Of a stretch of 64,000 nt of DNA, positions 1-9,796 are shown in pieces (position 1 is the stretch's first letter; the number at the start of each line of letters is the position of its first letter). The notes under the pieces were generated by a model. The model was not told the DNA's origin, ran no database searches, and saw only the letters and a list, made by a program, of their open reading frames with translations. A program made the translations under genes and the position numbers. Location: the NCBI RefSeq assembly GCF_040958095.1, contig NC_091152.1:20180244-20244243 (forward strand). The letters run 5' to 3'. The DNA comes from Procambarus clarkii. Lineage: Eukaryota; Arthropoda; Malacostraca; Decapoda; Cambaridae.

Positions 1-259
1 CCCCTCAGCCCTCACAAAGGCTTGTCTCATCTCCTTTAAGTCTGACGGCTGTAATATGCTCCCTTCACTAATATTTCATGATGGTAAACTCCTATGCCCT
101 CAAGCGCTCTTCTTCAAAATAAAGAATTAAGCTGGAAATTCAGCACATTACAGTGATTATTTCGGCTCGGTGTCGAAATTTTTGTACAACATTCCTTTCG
201 GGTATTGCGAAATGCATTTGCAAAATGAACGTAAAAAAACTCATTCATATTGTAAATGG
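1..259. other. unique AT-rich flank, nothing recognised
   Basis: I see no long open frame, tandem unit or familiar element in this stretch. It leads into a short TATATG microsatellite. Confidence 0.5.
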
Positions 260-299
260 TATATATATGTATATATGTATATATGTATATATGTATATG
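260..299. repeat. TATATG-type microsatellite
   Basis: Short run of alternating TATATG/TATATA units, visible directly. Confidence 0.8.
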
Positions 300-381
300 A
301 TGGAAAAATTTATTATTTAATTGGATAGAAAGGATTGGATATTTTTTTTTGTGATTTTTTTAATTGTTGTTAGTTATGAGT

Positions 382-1447
382 TGTGGTAGTTAGGTGTGGT
401 GATAGCTACCTAGCAGCTAGGTGTGGTGGTAGCTACCTAGCAGCTAGGTGTGGTGGTAGCTAGGTGTGGTGGTAGCCACCTAGCAGCTAGGTGTGGTGGT
501 AGCTACCTAGCAGCTAGGTGTGGTGGTAGCTAGGTGTGGTGGTAGCTACCTAGCAGCTAGGTGTGGTGATAGCTACCTAGCAGCTAGGTGTGGTGGTAGC
601 TAGGTGTGGTGGTAGCTACCTAGCAGCTAGGTGTGGTGATAGCTACCTAGCAGCTAGGTGTGGTGGTAGCTAGGTGTGGTGGTAGCTACCTAGCAGCTAG
701 GTGTGGTGGTAGCTAGGTGTGGTGGTAGCTACCTAGCAGCTAGGTGTGGTGGTAGCTAGGTGTGGTGGTAGCTACCTAGCAGCTAGGTGTGGTGGTAGCT
801 AGGTGTGGTGGTAGCCACCTAGCAGCTAGGTGTGGTGGTAGCTAGGTGTGGTGGTAGCCACCTAGCAGCTAGGTGTGGTGGTAGCTAGGTGTGGTGGTAG
901 CTACCTAGCAGCTAGGTGTGGTGGTAGCCACCTAGCAGCTAGGTGTGGTGGTAGCTAGGTGTGGTGGTAGCCACCTAGCAGCTAGGTGTGGTGGTAGCTA
1001 CCTAGCAGCTAGGTGTGGTGGTAGCTAGGTGTGGTGGTAGCTACCTAGCAGCTAGGTGTGGTGATAGCTACCTAGCAGCTAGGTGTGGTGGTAGCTAGGT
1101 GTGGTGGTAGCTACCTAGCAGCTAGGTGTGGTGATAGCTACCTAGCAGCTAGGTGTGGTGGTAGCTAGGTGTGGTGGTAGCTACCTAGCAGCTAGGTGTG
1201 GTGGTAGCTAGGTGTGGTGGTAGCTACCTAGCAGCTAGGTGTGGTGGTAGCCACCTAGCAGCTAGGTGTGGTGGTAGCCACCTAGCAGCTAGGTGTGGTG
1301 GTAGCCACCTAGCAGCTAGGTGTGGTGGTAGCCACCTAGCAGCTAGGTGTGGTGGTAGCTACCTAGCAGCTAGGTGTGGTGGTAGCTACCTAGCAGCTAG
1401 GTGTGGTGGTAGCCACCTAGCAGCTAGGTGTGGTGGTAGCTAGGTGT
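382..1447. repeat. 27-bp minisatellite
   Basis: Tandem array with a 27-bp unit, interspersed with shorter units of about 16 bp that repeat only the AGCTAGGTGTGGTGGT part. Each full unit contains ACCTAGC-A-GCTAGGT, a perfect 7-bp inverted repeat around one base. Because 27 is a multiple of 3, the last part translates as a 9-residue repeat; there is no other sign of coding. The array ends next to a foldback-element arm at about 1,449. Confidence 0.95.
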
Positions 1448-1448
1448 G

Positions 1449-1661
1449 ATTATTACTTAACCTATACCGTTGATAGGTATAGGTTAAGTTATAATTGTAA
1501 TTACGAAGCAATAAGATGCTTATCTTAACATACTAAGAAGGTTAGGTAAGGTCGGTGTTTTCTATGAAGCTTTTCAAGGTAAACTAAAATATTCACAATC
1601 AATTAGTATGTCACATATGCACTTATTAAATAAGCCAATATTGACTATACGGAACGGGTTG
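1449..1661 (+). mobile_element. foldback element B, right arm only
   Basis: This matches the right half of the intact palindromic element at 6,276-6,644. It starts near the palindrome centre (TTACTTAACCTATACC), runs through GAAGCAATAAGATGCTTATC and AGGTTAGGTAAGGTCGGTG, and ends with ACGGGTTG, the terminus of the family. The left arm is missing; the 27-bp minisatellite abuts the truncation. Confidence 0.75.
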
Positions 1662-1870
1662 CATCTTGATTCTACAACAACAAAATACTCAATATGTGTC
1701 TAGTTGCTATAGAAAAAAAATTCATGTGCCAGCCAGTGATTATGCCTCAACATTTCAAAATTTAAACATTTCTGATATTTCTGCGTTAATTTAATTTCAA
1801 TTTATACAAATTGTAGAGCTATTAAAATTGCACTTAATCGACATGATTGATGAGAATTGATTTGGAAACT

Positions 1871-2108
1871 GGGGCCAGATTCACGAAAGCACTTACGAAC
1901 CTGTCCATCTTTTCTCAATCTGTGCCGGCTTTGTTTACAATTATTAAACAGTTAATGAGCTCGGAAGCACCAGGAGGCTGTTTATAACAATAACAACAGT
2001 TGATTGGCAAGTTTTCATGCTTGTAAACTGTTTAATAAATGTAACCAAAGCCGTCAAAGATTGAGGAAAGATGTACACGTTCGTAAGTGCTTTCGTGAAT
2101 CTGGCCCC
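1871..2108 (-). mobile_element. MITE-A (palindromic, about 240 bp)
   Basis: Starts GGGGCCAGATTCACGAA and ends with its reverse complement TTCGTGAATCTGGCCCC. The arms also pair internally: one side has CGGCTTTGTTTACAATTATT and the other AATAAATGTAACCAAAGCCG. It encodes no protein. Related copies lie at 5,938, 8,613 (half), 21,235 (with its second-contig copy at 43,905) and 58,621. Non-autonomous DNA transposon (MITE) is the best class call; the target-site duplication is unclear here. Confidence 0.8.
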
Positions 2109-2189
2109 TGGGCCATCAAACAGTCTGAAGTTGTAGAAAATGACGTAGAAAATATGAGCTTCAATGGTTTATTTCTTATTTTATTTATA

Positions 2190-2390
2190 TATACAAGAGT
2201 TGTTACATTCTTGTACAGGGACCAGCACGCGTAGTGTTCCGGGCAAGTCCTTAATCCTATGTTCCCTGGAATACGACCCGCCAAATCGTTTAACAACCAG
2301 GTACCCATTTTACTGTTGGGTAAACAGAGGCTATAGTTAAGGATTGGCACCCGGGTAATCCTTCCCCAACCCGTCCTTGACTTAAGTCCA
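2190..2390 (-). mobile_element. SINE, 5'-truncated (tRNA head missing)
   Basis: On the minus strand this contains CAGTAAAATGGGTACCTGG, followed by a body ending in ACAAGAATGTAACAACTCTT and an AT-rich tail. I recall this body from decapod tRNA-derived SINEs, where it follows a tRNA-like head. No A or B box is present here, so the copy looks 5'-truncated. The core motif is shared with the main SINE family of this window. Confidence 0.6.
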
Positions 2391-3885
2391 TTCCATCCAG
2401 TAGTCGACCCCACAGACGTATTCATCAATTTTAACATGCTGTTCATTGAAAATGGGAATTTTCTCAAAATATAAATTAATATTATAATATATTAGCATAT
2501 TGTGCATATATAGGCATAGGTTAGGTTAGGTGTTTAGGTTCTGTTGGCGATTATTTGTATTTGTAGTACGTGGGTGAAGCATTTATAGCGTTGTGGTTCG
2601 AACACCAGTCGTCAGTGAAGCACTTGTTCCGGAAGTGTTCGGACGTCATCAGTTGTGAGTCGTGTGTAAACCGTTTTCATTCATAAACAGCTGGGGGGGG
2701 GGGGGGGGTTGGCGGGTGGATGGAATCACTTTTGGGTCTTTGTTTGAAGGCCGGGCTGTTGATTCTGGCACTGGTTCGAGGCGCTGCCAACTTACTAATG
2801 ATGGCTTGTTACCAATATTATTTATCTGCTAACATCATGTTAAGCTTACTTTCTATGCTACGTATATGCAATATACATTCAACATAATATAAAATAAATA
2901 AATATAAAAATTTTGTAAGACTAAACAATGGTGCATGAAATGAAGCAATGTGCTGCGTAGAGACATGCTTCCTCCTCAAGTTCCTAAGGAACACTGAGGC
3001 AGCCACCACACTCCAAGCGCTCACTGGGTAGTGATGCCAACAACTACCAGAAAAAATAATTTAAAAACACAAATCTAACTTATTTATATAAAAATGCGAA
3101 GTTTAAAAAAAATGACTCATTACTCTTGATAGGATGATGCTCCTGCGGACGGAGGGGGATGATATTACCCATCATTACATCATTATTTATCATGCAGATA
3201 CGAGAGTTGCATCATACTGTTGCCATTTGGAGGAGCTCATGATCCAAATATTTAAAAAAATTTAAATTTTGTAATTTTTCAGAAACATGTCCCTTTGTAC
3301 AAGGTGTTGCAAGCCCCGCTGTCAGCAAGGCCTGAGATACACCACAGGTCTGCACTTTTCCTGGCTTGCAAAAGCAATGATTCTTTACGGTGTTGAAGAA
3401 TCAAACTTCCTTTCCAATGTGTCAGTTTCACCTCTCACACTTTCTATCTCTGTCTCTGTCTATCTCTTTGTCATTCTCTCTCTCTCACTCTCTCAGTCTA
3501 TATGTATAGAATATAATGTCTGTTTTCCTGTTTGTCTGGAGTTGGAGGCCAAGCAGTCAAGGTCAGAACTGTCACACGAGAAACTTTGGAGGTATGTGAG
3601 TGTCAAAGAGCAGTCCTGGTCTGCCCAAGTGCCAGGCTCTAAGAAAAACCAGCTTTATGTGTTCCCCCCCTCCAGCGATTTTCATGACGATAGAAATAAA
3701 ATCGTGAGTTGTGAAGACCGTAGAGTTTTGACGCTTATTCCAGTCGTTTACGCTTACTGAAGTGAAATGGAGGGGGGGGGGGGTAGGAAGAAAGAGGAGG
3801 GGGGGGTAACTGGGGAGTGGGATGGATAGAGGATAGGAAACGGGGAGAAAGTAGTTAGAGTGTAGCAGTAGCACATGAGACCAGA
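2391..3885. other. unique stretch with short low-complexity tracts
   Basis: No convincing gene. It contains short TTAGG-like units (about 2,511-2,545), a 16-base G run (2,693-2,708), a CT-rich tract (about 3,470-3,500) and G-rich tracts (about 3,768-3,815). The longest open frames (3,287-3,760 plus, 3,572-3,934 minus) overlap each other, cross the CT-rich tract and resemble no family I know. Confidence 0.5.
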
Positions 3886-4740
3886 AGGCATGGCAGGATG
3901 TGCAGAATACCCCCGTTGAAGAGCAGAGGTGCAACAGGTACTCTGAGAGAGAACTCTATCAACATCAGAGGCCCGAGACTGTTCAACACGCTTCCACTAC
4001 ACATAAGGGGCATAACTGGCCGACCCCTCACAGTGTTCAAGAGAGAACTATCAACATCAGAGGCCCGAGACTGTTCAACACGCTTCCACTACACATAAGG
4101 GACATAACTGGCCGACCCCTCACAGTGTTCAAGAGAGAACTATCAACATCAGAGGCCCGAGACTGTACAACACGCTTCCACTACACATAAGGGGCATAAC
4201 TGGCCGACCCCTCACAGTGTTCAAGAGAGAACTATCAACATCAGAGGCCCGAGACTGTTCAACACGCTTCCACTACACATAAGGGACATAACTGGCCGAC
4301 CCCTCACAGTGTTCAAGAGAGAACTATCAACATCAGAGGCCCGAGACTGTACAACACGCTTCCACTACACATAAGGGGCATAACTGGCCGACCCCTCACA
4401 GTGTTCAAGAGAGAACTATCAACATCAGAGGCCCGAGACTGTTCAACACGCTTCCACTACACATAAGGGACATAACTGGCCGACCCCTCACAGTGTTCAA
4501 GAGAGAACTATCAACATCAGAGGCCCGAGACTCTTCAACACGCTTCCACTACACATAAGGGGCATAACTGGCCGACCCCTCACAGTGTTCAAGAGAGAAC
4601 TGGATAAGCACCTCCAAAGGATACCTGATCAACCGGGCTGTGACTCATACGTCAGGCTGCGAGCAGCCGCGTCTAACAGCCTGGTTGATCAGTCCAGCAA
4701 CCAGGAGGCCTGGTCGACGACCGGGTGATGCCGGGTCACC
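3886..4740 (+). pseudogene. C-terminal reverse-transcriptase fragment of a LINE (L3), internally tandem-expanded
   Basis: In frame from 3,886 the translation begins RRHGRMCRIPP and continues through RGPRLFNTLP and TGRPLTVFKREL. In the last tandem copy it continues to DKHLQRIPDQPGCDSYVRLR and ends SNQEAWSTTG-stop at about 4,728. Peptides of this type form the C-terminal, post-palm end of non-LTR retrotransposon polyproteins in decapods (family knowledge). No catalytic palm motif is present. A 92-bp segment is repeated seven times, and since 92 is not a multiple of 3 the frame breaks at each junction. The fragment is therefore dead, 5'-truncated and rearranged. Confidence 0.75.
3957..4600 (+). 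repeat. 92-bp tandem array inside LINE coding sequence
   Basis: The phrase TATCAACATCAGAGGCC recurs at 3,957, 4,049, 4,141, 4,233, 4,325, 4,417 and 4,509, giving an exact 92-bp spacing. Copies alternate AAGGGGCAT and AAGGGACAT, and inner copies alternate GTTCAAC and GTACAAC. The working unit is therefore a 184-bp dimer. Confidence 0.95.
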
Positions 4741-4842
4741 ATCTGTTACCTGGGTAAAGAATTACAATATATTATTATTTGCCTCATTTTGTGAGACATC
4801 ATTTATCCTTTCGTGAGCACTGTGTCTGTCAAGTTAATGTGT

Positions 4843-4948
4843 CATGACAGTGACATGACAGTGACATGACAGTGACATGACAGTGACATGACAGTGACAT
4901 GACAGTGACATGACAGTGACATGACAGTGACATGACAGTGACATGACA
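4843..4948. repeat. 11-bp minisatellite (ATGACAGTGAC)n
   Basis: About nine to ten perfect tandem copies of ATGACAGTGAC. Confidence 0.95.
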
Positions 4949-4968
4949 AGGTCACTATTCTACTCACG

Positions 4969-5009
4969 TGACGTCATCATTATTATGAGGGGGCAAGGTA
5001 ATGACGTCA
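4969..5009. promoter_or_regulatory. pair of palindromic CRE-like sites
   Basis: The 8-bp palindrome TGACGTCA occurs at 4,969-4,976 and 5,002-5,009. It is the consensus of CREB/ATF factors. No promoter or gene is visible nearby, so function is only a possibility. Confidence 0.2.
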
Positions 5010-5154
5010 TTACTTCCACCAGCTGTTAACTGGTCAGTTTCAACTCCGGTGAGTCAAGGTAGTCGCCCAACAGCGCGGGGTGAAACTTACAAGTTTCACT
5101 CCCGTAAGAAACTTGTTTCTCGTCAGAAACTTACAAGAAACTTGGCCCCCTTGG

Positions 5155-5280
5155 TGTAGGCGAGTCACTGCTGGGCCCCACCCACACCCCCCACCCACAC
5201 CCCCACCCACCTCACCTTTCACCCCCACACACCGCCACCCCCCATTCCAGCGCCATCCACCCCCCCTCCCCCCGTCGTGA
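5155..5280. repeat. C-rich low-complexity tract
   Basis: Runs of CCCACACC and CCCCCACCC with few other bases. Open frames on both strands here are composition artefacts. Confidence 0.8.
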
Positions 5281-5368
5281 GGGTGAACTCTACCCCACCC
5301 CTCCCCTATACCTCTCCTGCGACGCCATCTGTCGGCCAGCTGGCCAACTACGCGTTGATCACAAGGGG

Positions 5369-5937
5369 CCAGATTCACGAAGCAGTTACGCAAGTACTTA
5401 CGAAAGTGGGGCCAGATTCACGAAGTACTTACGAACCTGGGGTCAGATTCATGAAGTAGTTACGAACCTGGGGACAGATTCACGAAGTACTTACGAACCT
5501 GGGGTCAGATTCATGAAGTAGTTACGCAAGTACTTACGAACCTGGGGACAGATTCACGAAGTACTTACGAACCTGGGGTCAGATTCATGAAGTAGTTACG
5601 CAAGTACTTACGAACCTGGGGACAGATTCATGAAGTAGTTACGAATCTGGGGCCAGATTGACGAAGTAGTTGCGCCAGTACTTACGAACCTGGGGCCAGA
5701 TTCACGAAGTAGTTATGCAAGTACTTACGAACCTGGGGTCAGATTCACGAAGTAGTTACGCAAGTACTTACGAACCTGCGGCCAGATTCACGAAGCAGTT
5801 ACGCAAGTACTTACGAACCTGGGGCCAGATTCACGAAGTACTTGCGAACCTGGGGCTAGATTCACGAAGTAGTTACACAAGTACTTACGAACCTGGGGAC
5901 AGATTCACGAAGTAGTTACGCAAGTATTTACGAACCT
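5369..5937 (+). repeat. satellite made of MITE-A terminal repeats
   Basis: About fifteen direct copies of the MITE-A terminus (GGGGCCAGATTCACGAA, AGTAGTTACGCAAG, TACTTACGAACCT). Two unit lengths alternate: 43 bp, and a 31-bp version lacking a 12-bp internal segment. The array runs straight into the left end of the MITE-A copy at 5,938, so it appears to be an expansion of that element's own terminus. Confidence 0.9.
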
Positions 5938-6197
5938 GGGGCCAGATTCACGAAGCAGTTACACAAGCACTTACGAACGTGTCCATCTTTCCTCAATCTT
6001 TGACGGCTTTGGTTACATTTATTAAACAGTTTACAAGCATGAAAACTTGCCAATCAACTGTTGTTATTGTTATAAACAGCCTCCTGGTGCTTCCGAGCTC
6101 ATTAACTGTTTAATAATTGTAAACAAAGCCGCCAAAGATTGAGGAAAAGATGTACAGGCTCGTAAGTGCTTGCCTAACTTCTTCGTGAATCTGGCCC
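5938..6197 (+). mobile_element. MITE-A copy flanked by its amplified termini
   Basis: Full palindromic element from GGGGCCAGATTCACGAAG to its complement GAATCTGGCCCC, inverted relative to the copy at 1,871. Direct terminal-repeat copies lie on the left and inverted ones on the right (6,198-6,275 and 6,652-6,705). Confidence 0.8.
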
Positions 6198-6275
6198 CTG
6201 GTTCGTAAGTACTGGCGTAACTACTTCGTGAATCTGGCCCCAGGTTTGTAAATACTTGCGTAACTACTTCGTGAA
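6198..6275 (-). repeat. inverted MITE-A terminal-repeat units
   Basis: Two units in the reverse sense (GGTTCGTAAGTACTGGCG, TTCGTGAATCTGGCCCC) continue the array beyond the right terminus. They are interrupted by the foldback insertion at 6,276 and resume at 6,652-6,705. Confidence 0.8.
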
Positions 6276-6644
6276 CAACCCGTTCTCGCAAATTCGTAAA
6301 GTCAATATTGACTTATTAACTACGTGCATAGGTGATATATAACATAATAGATACCCTTAAAAAGATTCATAGAAAACACCGACCTTACCTAACCTAGTTA
6401 GTATCTTAAGATAAGCAACTTATTGCTTCGTAATTACAATTATTACTTAACCTATACCTATTATAGGTTAGGTAATAATTGTAATTACGAAGCAATAAGA
6501 TGCTTATCTTAACATACTAAGTAGGTTAGGTAAGGTCGGTGTTTTCTATGAATCTTTTTAAGGGTATCTATTATGTTAAGTATGTCACCTATGCACATAT
6601 TTAATAAGTCAATATTGACTTATTAAATTTGCGAGAACGGGTTG
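6276..6644. mobile_element. foldback element B, intact 369-bp palindrome
   Basis: Starts CAACCCGTTCTCGCA and ends TGCGAGAACGGGTTG. The arms, about 180 bp each, are near-perfect reverse complements with their centre at about 6,460. Flanking TCGTGAA at 6,269-6,275 and 6,645-6,651 forms a 7-bp target-site duplication. The element encodes nothing, so it would need transposase in trans. It sits in the amplified MITE-A terminal repeat and is therefore younger than that expansion. Confidence 0.85.
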
Positions 6645-6651
6645 TCGTGAA

Positions 6652-6705
6652 ACTGTCCCCAGGTTTGTAAATACTTGCGTAACTGCTTCGTGAATCTAGC
6701 CCAAC
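6652..6705 (-). repeat. inverted MITE-A terminal unit, continuation after foldback insertion
   Basis: The reverse-sense unit (CCAGGTTTGTAAATACTTGC, CTTCGTGAATCTAGCCC) resumes directly after the target-site duplication of foldback B. Confidence 0.75.
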
Positions 6706-7076
6706 AGAAGGCAGATTGCAATCCGGATTCGGATTCGACGTTCAATCCGTTGTACAGACACCATCACTCCCTCCCCTGTTGACATCAACTCTGCCACTGA
6801 TGAGTTCTATCCAGAAAAGTGGCTAGACTGTCTTAAGTTTACTTAAACTTTACTTACTTTACTTAAATATCTGACTTTAGTAGTGAAATTTTGCTCAGGT
6901 CTATAGGCCTAACTTGGAAGGTTAGGCAGTGTTATAGAACTTATTTTGTTGGTGAATCGTCAGTATAACAGAAGACCAAGTTATTATTTATGATAACTTG
7001 GTAAGTTATAATCAGTTATCTCAGGTTATTAGTGTATCAGACGAGAGATCATGTTCACTTCCTGATCAGATCAGAT
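6706..7076. other. unique AT-rich stretch
   Basis: No gene, tandem unit or known element recognised. Confidence 0.45.
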
Positions 7077-7136
7077 TATGAACAAATCCACAAGGGCCGT
7101 GACGAGGATTCGAACCTGCGTCCGAGAGCATCCCAG
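7077..7136 (-). mobile_element. tRNA-derived SINE fragment
   Basis: On the minus strand this reads GGGATGCTCTCGGACGCAGG then TTCGAATCC, a good B box, followed by CTCGTCACGGCCCTTGTGG. I recall this as a common decapod SINE head. The A-box half is missing. Confidence 0.5.
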
Positions 7137-7187
7137 ATCAGATCATCTTTACATACGATTTATTAATGGCTTTAGAACAATCCCACA

Positions 7188-7470
7188 TTGACGATTGTGA
7201 ACATTGAGGATTGTAAACATTGAGGATTGTAAACATTGAGGATTGTAAACATTGAGGATTGTAAACATTGAGGATTGTAAACATTGAGGATTGTAAACAT
7301 TGAGGATTGTAAACATTGATGATTGTAAACATTGAGGATTGTAAACATTGAGGATTGTAAACATTGAGGATTATAAACACTGAGGATTGTAAATATTGAG
7401 GATTGTAAACATTGAGGATTTTTAAACATTGTGGATTGCAAACATTGAGGATTGTAAAGATTGATGATTG
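7188..7470. repeat. 16-bp minisatellite (GAGGATTGTAAACATT)n
   Basis: About 17 tandem copies of the 16-bp unit. Each carries TGTAAACA, which matches the forkhead-factor consensus. Minus-strand frames translate as a 16-residue repeat because three units make 48 bases; this is not evidence of coding. Confidence 0.95.
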
Positions 7471-7499
7471 TGGTTGTTGAAGAGAGATACTGACCGTAG

Positions 7500-7960
7500 T
7501 TCACTTCAAGGACTTTATTGAGTAGGATAACTAACACAGAAGTGCAGCACCGAGGTCCTCCCTTGCTGGAGGTCTGAGAGGCACTGGCGACCTACCAATG
7601 AGCAGCCACCCACCGCTCTCTGCTGGGTGACGTCATGGGCCTACTGGTCCACGATTGGCTCTGGTGGGTGACGTCAAGGGCCTACTGGTCCACGATTGGC
7701 TATAGACCAACAATTTGAAAGCTAAAGCCACGCCTCCTGCACCACAATATCGTATCGTATGCCAAGAAGTTCCAATTACCAGTTTAAGTAAACAAAACAA
7801 TTCCACGCCGCCACCTACGTCAATTTCAGAGCGCACTCAACTACACACACGCGCGTGTGGCGCAGGAAAAGTTTACGATGTACATAGAGGGTTTGAGGTA
7901 ATCACCTCTTGGGTGATTACACGTGTATATTCCGTTAATAGATTAGTCCCTTAATCGGGG
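7500..7960. other. unique stretch with duplicated CRE/CCAAT block
   Basis: A 41-bp block is present twice (about 7,623-7,704). Each copy carries GGGTGACGTCA, GGCCTACTGGTCCACG and ATTGGCT, that is, a CRE-like palindrome and an inverted CCAAT box. No gene is evident on either side. Confidence 0.5.
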
Positions 7961-7973
7961 AGGATTGGTTAAG

Positions 7974-8416
7974 GGCGGTGGTGGACCCCCATACCCATCC
8001 CGTGGGTGGTGGTGGACCCCATACCCATCCCGTGGGTGGTGGTGGACCCCCATACCCATCCCGTGGGTGGTGGTGGACCCCATACCCATCCCGTGGGTGG
8101 TGGTGGACCCCCATACCCATCCCGTGGGTGGTGGTGGACCCCCATATCCATCCCGTGGGTGGTAGTGGACCCCCATACCCATCCTGTGGGTGGTGGTGGA
8201 CCCCATACCCATCCCGTGGGTGGTGGTGGGCCCCATACCCACCCTGTGGGTGGTGGTGGACCCCATATCCATCCCGTGGGTGGTGGTGGACCCCATACCC
8301 ATCCCATGGGTGGTAGGGGACCCCATACCCATCCTGTGGGTGGTAGTGGACCCCATACCCATCCCATGGGTGGTAGTGGACCCCATACCCATCCTGTGGG
8401 TGGTAGTGGACCCCAT
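7974..8416. repeat. 30-31-bp minisatellite
   Basis: About 15 copies built on CCATACCCATCCCGTGGGT. The inverted repeat ACCCA-TCCCG-TGGGT lies in each unit, and a 4- or 5-C run makes units 30 or 31 bp. All six frames are open over long stretches, so the overlapping frames here are artefacts. Confidence 0.95.
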
Positions 8417-8612
8417 TTTGGGGGATGACACAACCCATACGAGATTTGCTGGTCCAACCTATCCAAACCTAACCTATCCTATCCTAGGATGAGACGAAGA
8501 GACATTGAGAATAGTTCTCACCTTCTCAAAAGGTGTTCTATGGGTGCATTAATTAACATGTATCACTCACACAGAGACGCAGGTAGGAGTCGCGCATCTG
8601 GCAACAAGGATT

Positions 8613-8752
8613 CAGATTCACGAAGCAGTTACGCAAGCACTTACGAATCTGTACATCTTTCCTCAATCTTTGACGGCTTTGTTTACATTTATTAAACAGT
8701 TTACAAGCATGAAAACTTCCCAATCAACTGTTGTTATAGTTATAAACAGCCT
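8613..8752 (+). mobile_element. MITE-A, left half only
   Basis: Matches the left half of the copy at 5,938 from CAGATTCACGAAGCAG to TTATAAACAGCCT, then stops within the central spacer. A 16-bp satellite begins at the next base. Confidence 0.8.
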
Positions 8753-9605
8753 AGTTCTTCACCCGTCAAGTTCCTCACCCATCAAGTTCTTCACCCGTCA
8801 AGTTCTTCACCCGTCAAGTTCCTCACCCGTCAAGTTCTTCACCCGTCAAGTTCCTCACCCGTCAAGTTCCTCACCCGTCAAGTTCCTCACCCGTCAAGTT
8901 CTTCACCCGTCAAGTTCTTCACCCGTCAAGTTCTTCACCCGTCAAGTTCCTCACCCGTCAAGTTCCTCACCCGTCAAGTTCCTCACCCGTCAAGTTCTTC
9001 ACCCGTCAAGTTCCTCACCCATCAAGTTCTTCACCCGTCAATTTCCTCACCCGTCAAGTTCCTCACCCGTCAAGTTCTTCACCCGTCAAGTTCCTCACCC
9101 ATCAAGTTCTTCACCCGTCAAGTTCTTCACCCGTCAAGTTCCTCACCCATCAAGTTCTTCACCCGTCAAGTTCCTCACCCGTCAAGTTCCTCACCCATCA
9201 AGTTCTTCACCCATCAAGTTCTTCACCCGTCAATTTCCTCACCCGTCAAGTTCCTCACCCGTCAAGTTCTTTACCCGTCAAGTTCCTCACCCGTCAAGTT
9301 CTTTACCCGTCAAGTTCCTCACCCGTCAAGTTCCTCACCCGTCAAGTCCCTCACCCGTCAAGTTCCTCACCCGTCAAGTTCTTTACCCGTCAAGTTCCTC
9401 ACCCGTCAAGTCCCTCACCCGTCAAGTTCCTCACCCGTCAAGTTCTTTACCCGTCAAGTTCCTGACCCAAGTTCTTCACCCATAAAGTTCCTGACCCGTC
9501 AAGTTCCTCACCCGTCAAGTTCTTTACCCGTCAAGTTCCTCACCCGTCAAGTTCTTTACCCGTCAAGTTCCTCACTCGTCAAGTCCCTCACCCGTCAAGT
9601 CCCCC
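8753..9605. repeat. 16-bp minisatellite (AGTTCCTCACCCGTCA)n, copy 1
   Basis: About 53 units with C/T (CCTC or CTTC), G/A (CCGTCA or CCATCA) and TTTAC variants. It decays to 9,660 as scattered CCGTCAA-like words. The long plus-strand open frame across it (8,670-9,485) translates as a 16-residue repeat and is an artefact. Confidence 0.95.
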
Positions 9606-9796
9606 TTTTTAGTTCCCGACCGTCAAATCTTCTCAGTCAATCCCCCTCTGTCAATCCCCCCTCCTGTCTATAGGCCTATCTAATAAGCCTTTTTAAGCTT
9701 GACAGAATATGATCTGTTATAGAGATCATACGAGTATATACTTCGTATGTAATATACTTCCTTCGTTATATACTTCGTTATAAACTTCTCTTATAA

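Noticed and set aside
2511..2545. Interstitial telomeric repeat (TTAGG)n
   Set aside because: Only two or three imperfect units; similar words occur in foldback B, so there is no telomere signal.
3287..3760. 157-codon plus-strand frame
   Set aside because: It includes a CT-rich tract and has no family resemblance; a 120-codon frame overlaps it on the other strand.
8670..9485. 271-codon plus-strand frame
   Set aside because: It begins in a MITE half and continues through the 16-bp array, so the protein is a 16-residue artefact.
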